From NCBI RefSeq assembly GCF_963664735.1, contig NZ_OY761553.1:2123303-2187302 (forward strand): a stretch of DNA of 64,000 bases, written 5' to 3'. Within the stretch, counting starts at the first letter, position 1; each line of letters starts with the position of its first letter. Under the pieces are notes generated by a model. It was not told the origin of the DNA, made no database searches, and worked only from the letters and a program-made list of their open reading frames with translations. The stretch comes from an uncultured Cohaesibacter sp. (GTDB taxonomy: Bacteria; Pseudomonadota; Alphaproteobacteria; Rhizobiales; Cohaesibacteraceae). A program made the translations under genes and the position numbers. Shown piece by piece: positions 8,776 through 18,042 of this stretch.

Positions 8776-11700
8776 CTAGGACTTTTTGCTTCCGCCACGC
8801 ATGGCCTGCTGAATAGCCGACGCGATATCCTGATCTATGTTTGAAAAGTCCGGCATGGTGAACGGGAATTCACCATCGTCGGCTGAAGGCCTTCCCTTGG
8901 TGGCACGACCGGGCTGGACGTCATGATCCCTTGCTTCAGATTGAGTTGGAGCAGTATGTGGTGCGACTTCTGCCGGGTTGTGAATGACAGGCCCTTTTGC
9001 AATAGCTCTCTCGTTAGCAGTTTCCGCATTGGCCGCCACCTGTGCAGGGGCTGTCTGTGCGGCTTGCTCCTGCTGAGGGAGCGCCGTTGGTGTAGCCGTT
9101 GGCGTGTGTTGCTGTGGGTGGGGAGCCTGTGGAGCTGGGCCCGAATGAACATGACTTTGTTGCGGACGGACGGCGGTTTGCGCAGGCTGCGGCGCTTGAC
9201 CCTGTTGAGGACGAGGCGCTTGGGCTGCCTGAGGTGCATGCTGCTGAGCCGGTCCCTGCTGAGGGCGAGTCGCCTGAGATGCATGTGGCTGAGCCGGTCC
9301 CTGCTGAGGACGAGTCGCCTGAGATGCATGTGGCTGAGCCTGTCCCTGCTGAGGACGTTGAGCATGTGCGATTTGGCCTGCCGGTGGCCGACCGGCACCT
9401 TGAGGCACTTGTTGTTTTATATCACCGGGCCGGTGAGCTGTGGCAACCTGAGGAATTGGAACGGGCTTATCCTTGGACTGCGCCTTGGAATTGTCTTTCG
9501 CCTTCGGCTTTTCAGCAGACTGCGCACTACCAGCCTTTTCGGACTTGGCCACATAGGAGGATGCTTTTTTAAACGGATTTGAGAAAAGCGATTTGGCACC
9601 GGAAACCTTTTCTCGCAAGGATGCGCCGATCATGGCGACGGACTTGCCATCCCGAGATTGGCCTTTGCTTTCTTCTCCAGACAAGTCATCCAGTGCTTTT
9701 TGAGCAGCAGACCCGACGGCATCTTCAAGAGACCGTTCCAGATCCAACATCAAATCATCGCCGCCTGATGCCTGCTTCTGGGCTGCCTCTGCCTTCTGGT
9801 GCGGCGCCGTCACAGTAGCGGATTTCGAATCTGCAGGTTTGTTCTGATCTGGCTTTTGACCGATTGCCGGAGCGCTGGCTCTGGTAGAATTCTCCGTTTG
9901 AGCATGAGGCTGCTTTTCAACCGGCTTGGCTGAAGCATCTTGGGCAGGTTTCGTTCCTGCTGCTTTTTGCGCATCAGTTTTAGGCGGTTCGGACAGGATC
10001 TCGTCTTCCAAATCCAAAGCCAGACTTTCTGCCAGCATCGTTTCCAGAGAAGATCCATCTTTTTCTTCTCCAGAAGCACTGTCTTCAGCATGATCTGGCT
10101 TGGATGGCACGGATGCAGCCAAGCTCTTTGCTGCAATGGCCCGAGCGTGAGCCTGAGCCCGCTCGAGCTCTTCAATCTCTTTGCGGTGCTCTTCCTCTCG
10201 CCTGCGCTTCTCTTGCTCGGCCTTGCGGGCAGCGGCTTCCTGCGCAGCCTTTTGTTTGCGCGCCTGCATTTCCTGCTGCATCTGCCGCGTCAGTTCGACC
10301 TGCTTGGCCAGCATGGCCTCTGCATCATTTGCGGTCAGCGGCTTGCCAAACAGATAGCCTTGCCCCAATGGGCAGCCCATGGACGAGAGCAGCTCGACAG
10401 ATTGCTCGCTTTCCACCCCTTCTGCTACAAGGCTCAGCCCCAGATCATGGGCAAGGCCGATGATGGAATGGAGAATGACCTGTGAGGTGCCCTTGTCGTT
10501 GGAGACAAAGCTTTTGTCGATTTTCAGGGTGTCAAACGGGAAATGCTGCAAGTAGGACAGCGAAGAATAGCCTGTGCCGAAATCATCCAGCGACAGACCG
10601 GCCCCCAATTGGCGTAGACGCATCAGAACCTGAGAGGCATATTCCGGATTCTCCATCACCAGGCTTTCGGTGAGCTCCAGCTTGAGGGTTCCGGAATTCA
10701 CGCTAGAGCGCGCCAGAATGGTCTTGACGTCATTGATAAGATCATGGCGCAGCAACTGCTGGGAAGAAACATTGACGCTCATGAACAGCCGATCCATGCC
10801 TTCCAGCGTCTGTTGCCACTGGTTGAGCTGGCGCGCGGCCTGCTCCATCACATGCAGCCCCAAAGGCAGGATGAAACCGGTGCGTTCTGCGGCCGGGATG
10901 AAATCGGACGGAGGAATGAGCCCGCGCTGAGGATGGTTCCAGCGGGTGAGTGCTTCAAAGCCCTTGATCATGCGGTCTTCGAGATTGACGATCGGCTGAT
11001 AGACAATTTCGAATTCGTTGCGTTCCAGAGCAGACTGCAGATCCTTGTCCAGCGGCCCACGCAGCTTACCCTGCTGGCGAAGCGATGGCCGGAACGGCTC
11101 GATACGATCCCCCCCCATACGCTTGGCATGATAAAGCGCCAATTCGGCATCATTGATCACATCGTCTGCGGTGATATGTGCCTGAATGTCATGGATAGCG
11201 ATGCCGATGGAAACCGACAATGTCAATTCCCGTTCACCAAAGACGATTGGCGCGCGCAGAACCTTACGAGCGCTGTCCGCAAATACAGCAATACGCTCTG
11301 GCTGTTGTTCGGAAAGCAGAATGATGGCGAACTGATCACCGTAAAAACGAGCAATGGAATCCTGAAGCTTCAGCAACCGCGTCAGGCGTCGGGCAACTGT
11401 CAGCAGAATGGAGTCACCAACAGAAAGGCCATGGGTGTCGTTGATCTGACTGAATTTGTCTATATCGATCAACAGTGTCGCAGGACGCGCAGCCCCTTCC
11501 GCCTTGGTGCGTTTCATGGCCGCGTTCAAGCGGTCATGGAGCAGCTCGCGGTTAGCCAGTCCGGTGAGATTGTCACGCACGGCATCATGCAGCATGCGTT
11601 CTTCGGCTGTGCGCTGGTTGGTAATATCCAAAAGCGTGCCCACGCAGCGCACGACCTCGCCATCGGTGCCGACGACAGGGCGGGCCCTGAGCTTGAACCA

Positions 11701-13167
11701 ATGATAATGGCCATCTTCTGCGCGAAGGCGGAAATCGAGATTCACCCGTCCGCGCCGTTGCTCGATAATAGCATCCAGCATCGCTGTGAAACGGTCTTTG
11801 TCCTGAGGGTGAATAAGATCAAGCCAATCACGCGCAGGCCCACCCAAGGCACCACGCTTTAGACCGAGTAGTTTTTCAGCCTCGCGGGAGGTATGCATGC
11901 GATCGCGCGGAACATCCCAGTCCCAAACCATGTCGCCAGAGCCGACAATGGCCAAAGCGCGGCGCTCGCTATCGGAAACGATGCCCTGAGCAAGGATGCC
12001 ACCGGAAAAGGCATGCTGCATGATGGTGAAGCAAAAAAGCATCACCAGAAGCACCAGGCCACCGTTAAGCGCGGGCTGAGCCAGATCGTTATCAAGGAAT
12101 CCGGCAACAGTCGCCCCGGCTGCCAACAACCACAATAGCAACAGGATCCATGTGGGGATCAGCATAATCGCCCGGTCAAACCCTGTGTAGGCCAGGTAAA
12201 GGATAACCGCGAAACCGGCTACAGCCGTAATCACGATCGACAGACGCGCGATCCCTGCTCCCAACGATGGATCATAGAGTGCGACACCAAGCACGACGAC
12301 CAGAAACAGCAGCCAGACACCTGAAGCATGCAAATAGCGCACATGCCAGCGATGCAGGGTCAGGTAGGTGAAGAGCAAAATGAGAATGGATGCGGAAAAG
12401 GCGACCTCGGCGACGGCGCGCCAGATTGGTTCATGCGCGGTGGGGATATCGAACAGCCGCCCCATAAAGCCGAAGTCGATCGCCAGATAAGCCAAGACGG
12501 ACCATGCGAGCAAGGCTGCAGCTGGGAACATCGCTGCGCCTTTGACCACGAACAGGATTGTCAGGAAAAGCGCAAGCAGCCCGGCAATGCCGAGCACGAT
12601 TCCGCGATAGAAGGTGTAGCTGTTGACGTAATCCTTATAGGCCTCGGGCTGCCAGAGCGTCAGACTGGTAAGGCTTTTGGCGCTTTGCTCCCCAACGAAT
12701 GTCACCACGTTGCCCGGGTCGAGCGTCACTCGAAAGACGTCTGCTTCAGTGTCCGGGATCCGTTCTGGCGCAAAGCCCTGAGAGGTGGAAATGGAATAGA
12801 CCCGACGCGCACCGAGATCGGGTTTAAGCATGCCAGAGCCGGACAGACGAAAGTGCGGAACGACCAGATAGCGGTCAATCTGCCGATCCGTGTTGTTGGC
12901 CAGGGCAAAGACAAACCAGCCGGGCACAACAGTGCCTTGCTGACGGGCACGCACTTCAATGCGCCGCACGATGCCGTCTGGGCCGGGCGCGGTCGAGACC
13001 TGCAAACGATCCTCATCGCCCTCATAATATTCGACCACATTGTCCAGCTTGAGCACTTTTGTGTCAGCGTTGACTTCTACAGCTTCAACTGCCCAGGCTG
13101 CGGTTGAGGCCGCAAGACCTAGCATCATGGTCAAAACAGTTATGATAAGGACGAATACGCGATTCAC
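8776..13167 (-). CDS. 7TM-PAS-GGDEF-EAL cyclic-di-GMP protein with degenerate GGDEF and long low-complexity tail
   Basis: A giant membrane c-di-GMP protein of about 1463 residues. Order (approximate residues): signal sequence 1-35, 7TMR-DISM-like extracellular domain to 185, about seven membrane helices 190-400, PAS domain 410-530 (DMVWDWDVPRDRMHTSREAE), GGDEF 535-700, EAL 710-950, then 500 residues of charged coiled coil and Pro/Gln/Ala-rich tail. The cyclase signature is RFYGDQF instead of R-GGDEF, so cyclase activity is doubtful. The phosphodiesterase motifs look intact: EALTRW, NVSS, LELTES, DDFGTGYSS, KIDKSF, AEGVE. I prefer GTG 13167 because GAGAGGG precedes it; ATG 13191 is possible. 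It probably hydrolyses c-di-GMP in response to a ligand. Confidence 0.9.
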   Translation of the reverse strand: MNRVFVLIITVLTMMLGLAASTAAWAVEAVEVNADTKVLKLDNVVEYYEGDEDRLQVSTAPGPDGIVRRIEVRARQQGTVVPGWFVFALANNTDRQIDRYLVVPHFRLSGSGMLKPDLGARRVYSISTSQGFAPERIPDTEADVFRVTLDPGNVVTFVGEQSAKSLTSLTLWQPEAYKDYVNSYTFYRGIVLGIAGLLALFLTILFVVKGAAMFPAAALLAWSVLAYLAIDFGFMGRLFDIPTAHEPIWRAVAEVAFSASILILLFTYLTLHRWHVRYLHASGVWLLFLVVVLGVALYDPSLGAGIARLSIVITAVAGFAVILYLAYTGFDRAIMLIPTWILLLLWLLAAGATVAGFLDNDLAQPALNGGLVLLVMLFCFTIMQHAFSGGILAQGIVSDSERRALAIVGSGDMVWDWDVPRDRMHTSREAEKLLGLKRGALGGPARDWLDLIHPQDKDRFTAMLDAIIEQRRGRVNLDFRLRAEDGHYHWFKLRARPVVGTDGEVVRCVGTLLDITNQRTAEERMLHDAVRDNLTGLANRELLHDRLNAAMKRTKAEGAARPATLLIDIDKFSQINDTHGLSVGDSILLTVARRLTRLLKLQDSIARFYGDQFAIILLSEQQPERIAVFADSARKVLRAPIVFGERELTLSVSIGIAIHDIQAHITADDVINDAELALYHAKRMGGDRIEPFRPSLRQQGKLRGPLDKDLQSALERNEFEIVYQPIVNLEDRMIKGFEALTRWNHPQRGLIPPSDFIPAAERTGFILPLGLHVMEQAARQLNQWQQTLEGMDRLFMSVNVSSQQLLRHDLINDVKTILARSSVNSGTLKLELTESLVMENPEYASQVLMRLRQLGAGLSLDDFGTGYSSLSYLQHFPFDTLKIDKSFVSNDKGTSQVILHSIIGLAHDLGLSLVAEGVESEQSVELLSSMGCPLGQGYLFGKPLTANDAEAMLAKQVELTRQMQQEMQARKQKAAQEAAARKAEQEKRRREEEHRKEIEELERAQAHARAIAAKSLAASVPSKPDHAEDSASGEEKDGSSLETMLAESLALDLEDEILSEPPKTDAQKAAGTKPAQDASAKPVEKQPHAQTENSTRASAPAIGQKPDQNKPADSKSATVTAPHQKAEAAQKQASGGDDLMLDLERSLEDAVGSAAQKALDDLSGEESKGQSRDGKSVAMIGASLREKVSGAKSLFSNPFKKASSYVAKSEKAGSAQSAEKPKAKDNSKAQSKDKPVPIPQVATAHRPGDIKQQVPQGAGRPPAGQIAHAQRPQQGQAQPHASQATRPQQGPAQPHASQATRPQQGPAQQHAPQAAQAPRPQQGQAPQPAQTAVRPQQSHVHSGPAPQAPHPQQHTPTATPTALPQQEQAAQTAPAQVAANAETANERAIAKGPVIHNPAEVAPHTAPTQSEARDHDVQPGRATKGRPSADDGEFPFTMPDFSNIDQDIASAIQQAMRGGSKKS
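9228..9357 (-). repeat. 45-bp in-frame tandem repeat (about 2.9 copies)
   Basis: Copies begin at 9228, 9273 and 9318 with only a few changes. Each codes a 15-residue Pro/Gln/Ala/His unit (QGPAQPHASQATRPQ) in the tail of the large GGDEF-EAL protein. Flanking sequence carries more diverged units. Such repeats often vary in copy number by slippage. Confidence 0.85.
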
Positions 13168-13432
13168 CAGGGGCCCTCTCTCATTCAGCATCCAAGCGGA
13201 TACAGTGCACCATAGTTAAAATTTTGCTTTGCGCCACACAAGGCGTAATTCTCATTATTGTGCCTTTTTAAAAAGGAAATGGACGCTTTGGTCCAACATC
13301 CCGCAAGCTTTCGCTCTATTGGATTGTTATTCCTGCCAGCTTGCTGCCTTCAGCAGCATCTGACAGCGCGTGCCCACAGCAGAGGGAATCGCTCCAGAAA
13401 ACAAACCTAACCCATCCTGATTCACGTCTTTT

Positions 13433-14131
13433 TCAGAAACCGACAGACACCATCACGTCGCTGCGCAAGGCCGAAAAGAGCAGGTGATCTTCCCATCGTC
13501 CATTGATGCAGAGATAACTGCGTGCTCTGCCTTCCTCCTTGAAGCCCGCTTTTGTCAGCACTGCGATCGAAGCATTATTGGACGGAAGACATGCCGCCTC
13601 AACCCGGTGCAGGCCCTGACAATCAAACAAATAGGGCAGAAGCAAGGCCAAAGCACGAGTCATATAGCCTTGTCCTGCGTAATTTGCCCCCATCCAATAG
13701 CCTATGGTTGCGGTCTGGCAGATGCCTCTACGAATGTTAGAAACATTCACCCCTCCCAAAAGCTGATCGTCGTTGGCATCGAAAATAAGATAGGGCAGCG
13801 CACGCCCGGATTTTCTGTCACGCTGATATTGCTCAAGCCGTCGCTGAAATCCGCTTCTGGTGAGATCATCGCGCGGCCAAATCGGTTCCCACGGCTTGAG
13901 AAAGTCTGCACTGGCAGCCCGCAGGTGTCCCCATTGCTTGAAATCACCCTTCACCGGGTGCCGCAGATAGATGCTGGCATTGCTCAGTCTGGGATGAACA
14001 GCGCCGCGCGGGGTGGTACGGCCAAGCACGGAGCCAAGTGCCACAGATAGAAAACCGACAGGCGACCCCGCTCCACTTCCCCGGAAACGGATGACTTTCT
14101 CAGGAAACATTTCCGAGCCTTTCACACTCAT
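13433..14131 (-). CDS. GNAT-family N-acetyltransferase, RimJ-like
   Basis: About 232 residues. A 50-residue lead precedes a GNAT fold of the RimJ/RimL type: IYLRHPVKGDFKQWGHLRAA, the acetyl-CoA loop region TIGYWMGANYAGQGYMTRAL and the terminal VEAACLPSNNASIAVLTKAGF with EEGRARSYLCINGRWEDHLL. It would acetylate an N-terminal or small-molecule amine; ribosomal protein S5 (RimJ substrate) is the nearest guess but is not proven. ATG 14131 is used; ATG 14110 is an alternative with AAAGG upstream. The gene is single. Confidence 0.88.
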   Translation of the reverse strand: MSVKGSEMFPEKVIRFRGSGAGSPVGFLSVALGSVLGRTTPRGAVHPRLSNASIYLRHPVKGDFKQWGHLRAASADFLKPWEPIWPRDDLTRSGFQRRLEQYQRDRKSGRALPYLIFDANDDQLLGGVNVSNIRRGICQTATIGYWMGANYAGQGYMTRALALLLPYLFDCQGLHRVEAACLPSNNASIAVLTKAGFKEEGRARSYLCINGRWEDHLLFSALRSDVMVSVGF

Positions 14132-14574
14132 ATAGCGCCAGTTACGGACCCTTGAACTCCGTTTCTTGCTCTAGCATTCTGCGCAGGCGCACCTGAATTG
14201 AAAGTCGTTTCAGAATGAACCGCGACAAGATCGGCCTGTCGATCCGACAGACCTGAAACCACCGCGCAATATTTCCAAATTGCCACAAAACCCGTCTGGC
14301 TTTTTATCTACTGCTCCCTTCCATCCGCCGCGCCCGGTTCTGCGACCAAATGGAGTAGAAAGAGCTTATTGCACCTCTACAGATTAGCCAGAGCAAAGGA
14401 AAAGGGGAAGTCTTTCTTTCTGAAATGCTTGTATTTATCGAGCAAAAGTCAGACATTTTCAGCTTGAAACTTATGAAATGGCCATCATGGCAAAAAAACA
14501 GGTAAAAACCTTGCAAGAGGATCTTTTCTCCTCTCTGCTAAAGCAGAACAGGACCCCGAAGTCTCAAGGTGCAA
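14132..14574. other. intergenic region, no gene recognised
   Basis: 443 bases between the GNAT start and the 3' end of the M16 peptidase. I see only short frames without protein-like composition. Two small hairpins (14518-14548) sit just past the peptidase gene and could terminate it, but there is no clear T run. Confidence 0.4.
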
Positions 14575-15858
14575 TTAACGTGAAAGTGGACGCGGGGCTC
14601 CAAGCCTATCGGCAACCTCGCCGACGGTCATCAATTTGTCGACCGGCCCTACTGACGCCATGGATGGTGCACTGCCAGAGAAAATCTGCCGAGCCAATTG
14701 CCGGACATCCTCGGTTGACACGTCAGCCACGGTTTCTTCCATTTCCTCCAGCGAACGAGGACGGCCATATAGGGTTACTTGCCGGGCCAGCTGACTGGCA
14801 CGGGAGGACGGGCTTTCGGTGCCCATCAGAAGTCCGGCCTTGATCTGGGCGCGGGCGCGATTCAGCTCCACATCTGTCAAATCTTCAGATACACGCAGCA
14901 ATTCAGAGGCGATGACGGGAACAAGTTCTTCCAGATGCTCGGCCCCCGTTGCGGCATGAATGCCAAACAGGCCGCTGTCGTCGAAGCCCCAGTGGAAAGT
15001 GTAGACGGAATAGCACAGCCCCCTCTTTTCGCGCACTTCCTGAAACAGGCGCGAAGACATGCCGCCGCCCAGAATGGCCGCGAGCAACTGTGCTACATAA
15101 TAGTTATCATTGGTGAAGGGACAGCCTTGGAACCCAAGCACGACCTGTGCTTCCATGAGATCACGCTGGATATCCCTGATTTCGCCGCCCCGATAGTCAG
15201 CCTTTGGCAAAAGCTTGGGCGGGGTCTTGCTGAAACTGGCAAAGGCCCTTTCGCCCAAATCGACCAGCTCTTCATGGCGCACGGCACCAGCAGCGGCCAG
15301 TATCATGTTCGGGCCGTGATAGTGGGTCGCCATGTAATTCTCGATATCGAAGGAAGAAAAACTCTGAACAGTCTCCGGCGTGCCAAGAATGGGCCGACCG
15401 AGCGCCTGATCAGGAAAGGCCTGCTCGACGATATGATCAAAAACGCGATCTTCGGGCATATCATAGGCCGCGCCGATTTCCTGAATGATGACCTGCTTTT
15501 CCCGTTCCAACTCGTCTTCATCAAAAACGGAATTGGTCAGAATATCACCAAGAATATCAACGGCCAAAGGCAAGTCATCTTCCAGAATGCGTGCATAATA
15601 GGAGGTATTTTCGATGCCCGTGGAGGCGTTGACTTCTCCTCCTACCTGCTCGATTTCTTCCACGATCTGAACCGCCGAGCGCGTTTCCGTTCCCTTGAAG
15701 GCCATATGTTCCAGCAGATGGGAGATGCCGTGCTCGTTTGGCTCTTCAGAGCGAGACCCAGCGTTGACCCAGACGCCAACGGCGGTGCTCTTGAGATGAG
15801 GCATTTGATCGGAAACTACGGTCATGCCATTGGCAAGACGGGTCATATTCACGGACAA
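14575..15858 (-). CDS. M16-family zinc metallopeptidase (processing-peptidase-like)
   Basis: About 427 residues, the size of bacterial relatives of the mitochondrial processing peptidase beta subunit. The inverted zinc motif HLLEH occurs in GISHLLEHMAFKGTE, with the downstream glutamate region ENTSYYARILEDDLPLAVDI. The second half holds the inactive-domain repeat (SSRLFQEVREKRGLCYSVY). It cleaves peptides in the periplasm or cytoplasm; no signal peptide is seen. The start is taken as TTG 15858 (M-SVNMTRLANGMTVVSD) since AGGAG lies 11 bases upstream and family members begin there; ATG 15846 is the alternative. thrC lies upstream on the same strand, as in many Rhizobiales. Confidence 0.9.
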   Translation of the reverse strand: MSVNMTRLANGMTVVSDQMPHLKSTAVGVWVNAGSRSEEPNEHGISHLLEHMAFKGTETRSAVQIVEEIEQVGGEVNASTGIENTSYYARILEDDLPLAVDILGDILTNSVFDEDELEREKQVIIQEIGAAYDMPEDRVFDHIVEQAFPDQALGRPILGTPETVQSFSSFDIENYMATHYHGPNMILAAAGAVRHEELVDLGERAFASFSKTPPKLLPKADYRGGEIRDIQRDLMEAQVVLGFQGCPFTNDNYYVAQLLAAILGGGMSSRLFQEVREKRGLCYSVYTFHWGFDDSGLFGIHAATGAEHLEELVPVIASELLRVSEDLTDVELNRARAQIKAGLLMGTESPSSRASQLARQVTLYGRPRSLEEMEETVADVSTEDVRQLARQIFSGSAPSMASVGPVDKLMTVGEVADRLGAPRPLSR

Positions 15859-16027
15859 TTCAACGCATACTCCTGATACCAGCCAAGGCAACCTTCCGGT
15901 GATTTGACCGGAGGCACACTCTGTGCTCATTCTGCCTTTTCAGGATAACAAAGAGCAACTTCTAGAGCGCGACCTCATTCTTTCTTATGGTCTTCCTGTT
16001 GATGATCTTCAGCGTGGACCTGCCCGG

Positions 16028-17479
16028 TTACTCCGTTTCGCTGGCAGCACGAGAACGGGCCAGAATGAAGGCTTCCACATCATCAAGCTTGTTGTCGATG
16101 ACGCTCAACCGTTCTTCTCGTTCCATCAGATCACCCAGCCAGACAGGCAATGCCGGATAATGACCGGAAGCCGCTTCAACGGCAGCGGGGAACTTGGCAG
16201 GATGGGCCGTGGACAGCACGATCATCGGAGCAAGAATGCTCTCATCTTTCGTTTCGGCATCAGCCGCGCTCTCGGCTGCTTTGGCGGCAAGTTTGCGGGC
16301 AACGTGAACGCCAACCGCAGAGTGCGGATCCAGCAAGTATCCGCTATCGGCCAGAACGGTCTTGATGGTGGCGGCGGTGTCGTCTTCGCTTGCGCGATCA
16401 GCCGCAAAGCCTTCACGCAACAGCGCCAGTGGTTGCTCTTCGATGGAGAAAGACCCCGATTGCTTGAGCCCTGCCATCATGCGATTGACGGCCCCACTGT
16501 CCCGTTCATGCACTTCGAACAGCAAGCGCTCGAAGTTGGATGAAACCTGAATGTCCATGCTCGGTGAAACCGAAGGCGTTACGCCCTTGACCTCATAGCT
16601 ACCGCTTTCCAGCGTGCGGGCCAGAATATCATTCTGGTTGGTTGCGATGACCAGCTTTTCAATCGGCAGCCCCATTTGCTTGGCCACAAAGCCGGCGAAG
16701 ATATCACCGAAATTGCCTGTCGGCACAGTGAAGGAAACCGGACGGTATGGAGCACCCAGCGAAATGGCCGAAGAGAAATAATAGACGATCTGGGCCATGA
16801 TGCGGCCCCAGTTGATCGAATTGACCCCGGACATGGCGATACGATCACGGAAGGTTTCGTGGGCGAACATCTCCTTGAGGAGTCCCTGGCAGTCATCAAA
16901 ATTACCGTTCAGTGCGATGCAATGCACATTGTCGTCCAGCACAGAGGTCATCTGGCGTTGCTGAACCGGTGACACCTTGCCGTTCGGAAACAGGATGAAG
17001 ATGTCCGTATTGGAGCGGCCGCGGAAGGCTTCGATGGCGGCGCCGCCAGTATCACCGGAGGTCGCGCCGACGATGGTTGCGCGCGCGCCCTTTTCGGCCA
17101 GCACATAATCCATCAGGCGCGCCAACAGCTGCATGGCAACATCCTTGAAGGCAAGCGTGGGGCCGTGAAACAGTTCCAGCACATATTCATTCGGTCCGGT
17201 CTGGACCAGAGGCGCAACGGCATCATGACGGAAGGTCGCGTAAGCCTCATTGATCATGGAGCGGAAAGTTTCTTCGGCGATCTCGCCTTCGACATAAGGC
17301 CACATCACCGCAAAAGCGATATCGGCATAGCTCTTGCCTGCGAGCGAAGCGATCTCTTCATCGCTCAGTGTCGGCCAAACCTTGGGCACATAGAGACCGC
17401 CATCGCTGGCAAGTCCGGCCAAAATGGCATCACAAAAGCCCAGTTCAGGCGCAGTGCCTCGCGTGCTCACATATTTCAC
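16028..17479 (-). CDS. thrC: threonine synthase
   Basis: PLP-dependent last step of threonine biosynthesis (O-phosphohomoserine to threonine), about 483 residues. The start MKYVSTRGTAPELGFCDAIL and the cofactor lysine motif HGPTLAFKDVAMQLLARLMD are typical, followed by the phosphate-cup text GATSGDTGGAAIEAF. GTG 17479 gives the canonical beginning; TTG 17488 is in frame. thrB lies separately at 36960-37925. A perfect hairpin terminator lies upstream and separates thrC from the ParD-like gene. Confidence 0.95.
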   Translation of the reverse strand: MKYVSTRGTAPELGFCDAILAGLASDGGLYVPKVWPTLSDEEIASLAGKSYADIAFAVMWPYVEGEIAEETFRSMINEAYATFRHDAVAPLVQTGPNEYVLELFHGPTLAFKDVAMQLLARLMDYVLAEKGARATIVGATSGDTGGAAIEAFRGRSNTDIFILFPNGKVSPVQQRQMTSVLDDNVHCIALNGNFDDCQGLLKEMFAHETFRDRIAMSGVNSINWGRIMAQIVYYFSSAISLGAPYRPVSFTVPTGNFGDIFAGFVAKQMGLPIEKLVIATNQNDILARTLESGSYEVKGVTPSVSPSMDIQVSSNFERLLFEVHERDSGAVNRMMAGLKQSGSFSIEEQPLALLREGFAADRASEDDTAATIKTVLADSGYLLDPHSAVGVHVARKLAAKAAESAADAETKDESILAPMIVLSTAHPAKFPAAVEAASGHYPALPVWLGDLMEREERLSVIDNKLDDVEAFILARSRAASETE

Positions 17480-17618
17480 GTCTTTCAAGCCCTTATATCT
17501 ATGCGCCTCGCGTCAAGCCAAATGGCGCGCTCTCTTTACGCGGCGCACCCTACAACTTCGGCATTTTCAGGGCAAGAGCCTTGAAGCCAGAGCCCTAACC
17601 CAAAGAGACGGTAAAGAC

Positions 17619-17651
17619 AAAGAAAGCAGCGCGGGGGGCGCTGCTTTCTTT
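17619..17651. terminator. perfect 14-bp hairpin upstream of thrC
   Basis: AAAGAAAGCAGCGC (17619-17632) pairs with GCGCTGCTTTCTTT (17638-17651) around GGGGG. On the minus strand it lies just downstream of the ParD-like gene, so it most likely terminates that transcript before thrC. Confidence 0.75.
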
Positions 17652-17688
17652 GAAAGGCTCAATATATCCTGCGCACTTGCAGGGCAGG

Positions 17689-18042
17689 TCACTCCGCAGC
17701 GATTTGCGAGCGAAGCAAACCTTTGGTGACGGGAATAGCAGGCAGAGAATCTGTTGTATCAACAGCAGCCGTTGCCAGAGCACGCATAGCCTCGGTAACG
17801 GACCGGGACACTTCACCAGCTTCATTTTCAGAAGCTGTCAGTTCTTCAGCACTGTCACCCAACCTGGATTTTCCAAGATGGATATGCAGTTCCTTTTCTT
17901 CAAGCAGGCGCAAACCAGCTCGCAATACTTCCAGATTACTGGAAAAACGACCACTTGCTACCTGTTTGGAGATGAACTGCTCAAAGTAGGCACCGATTTC
18001 TACCGCATTATCTGTCTTGTTCACGTCAGCTTCGCCTTTCAT
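17689..18042 (-). CDS. ParD-like antitoxin (ribbon-helix-helix), no partner toxin seen
   Basis: 117 residues. Residues about 15-52 ([20 protein letters not shown], then [19 protein letters not shown]) match the ParD/CC2985-type antitoxin core, which normally folds as a ribbon-helix-helix DNA-binding dimer with a toxin-binding tail. The tail here is longer than the usual 80-90 residue total and continues as [20 protein letters not shown]. No ParE-like gene lies on either side: a strong terminator follows and an AT-rich gene-free region precedes. It may be an orphan antitoxin or a repurposed regulator (inference). Confidence 0.75.
   Translation of the reverse strand: MKGEADVNKTDNAVEIGAYFEQFISKQVASGRFSSNLEVLRAGLRLLEEKELHIHLGKSRLGDSAEELTASENEAGEVSRSVTEAMRALATAAVDTTDSLPAIPVTKGLLRSQIAAE

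Noticed and set aside
10744-11862. Long antisense frame (372 codons) in the GGDEF-EAL gene
   Set aside because: It is a codon-bias shadow of the opposite strand with no recognisable domain.
14304-14516. Possible small gene upstream of the GNAT gene
   Set aside because: No ribosome-binding site, composition not protein-like, overlaps hairpins.
14779-15876. Long plus-strand frame opposite the M16 peptidase
   Set aside because: Shadow of the peptidase; no independent features.
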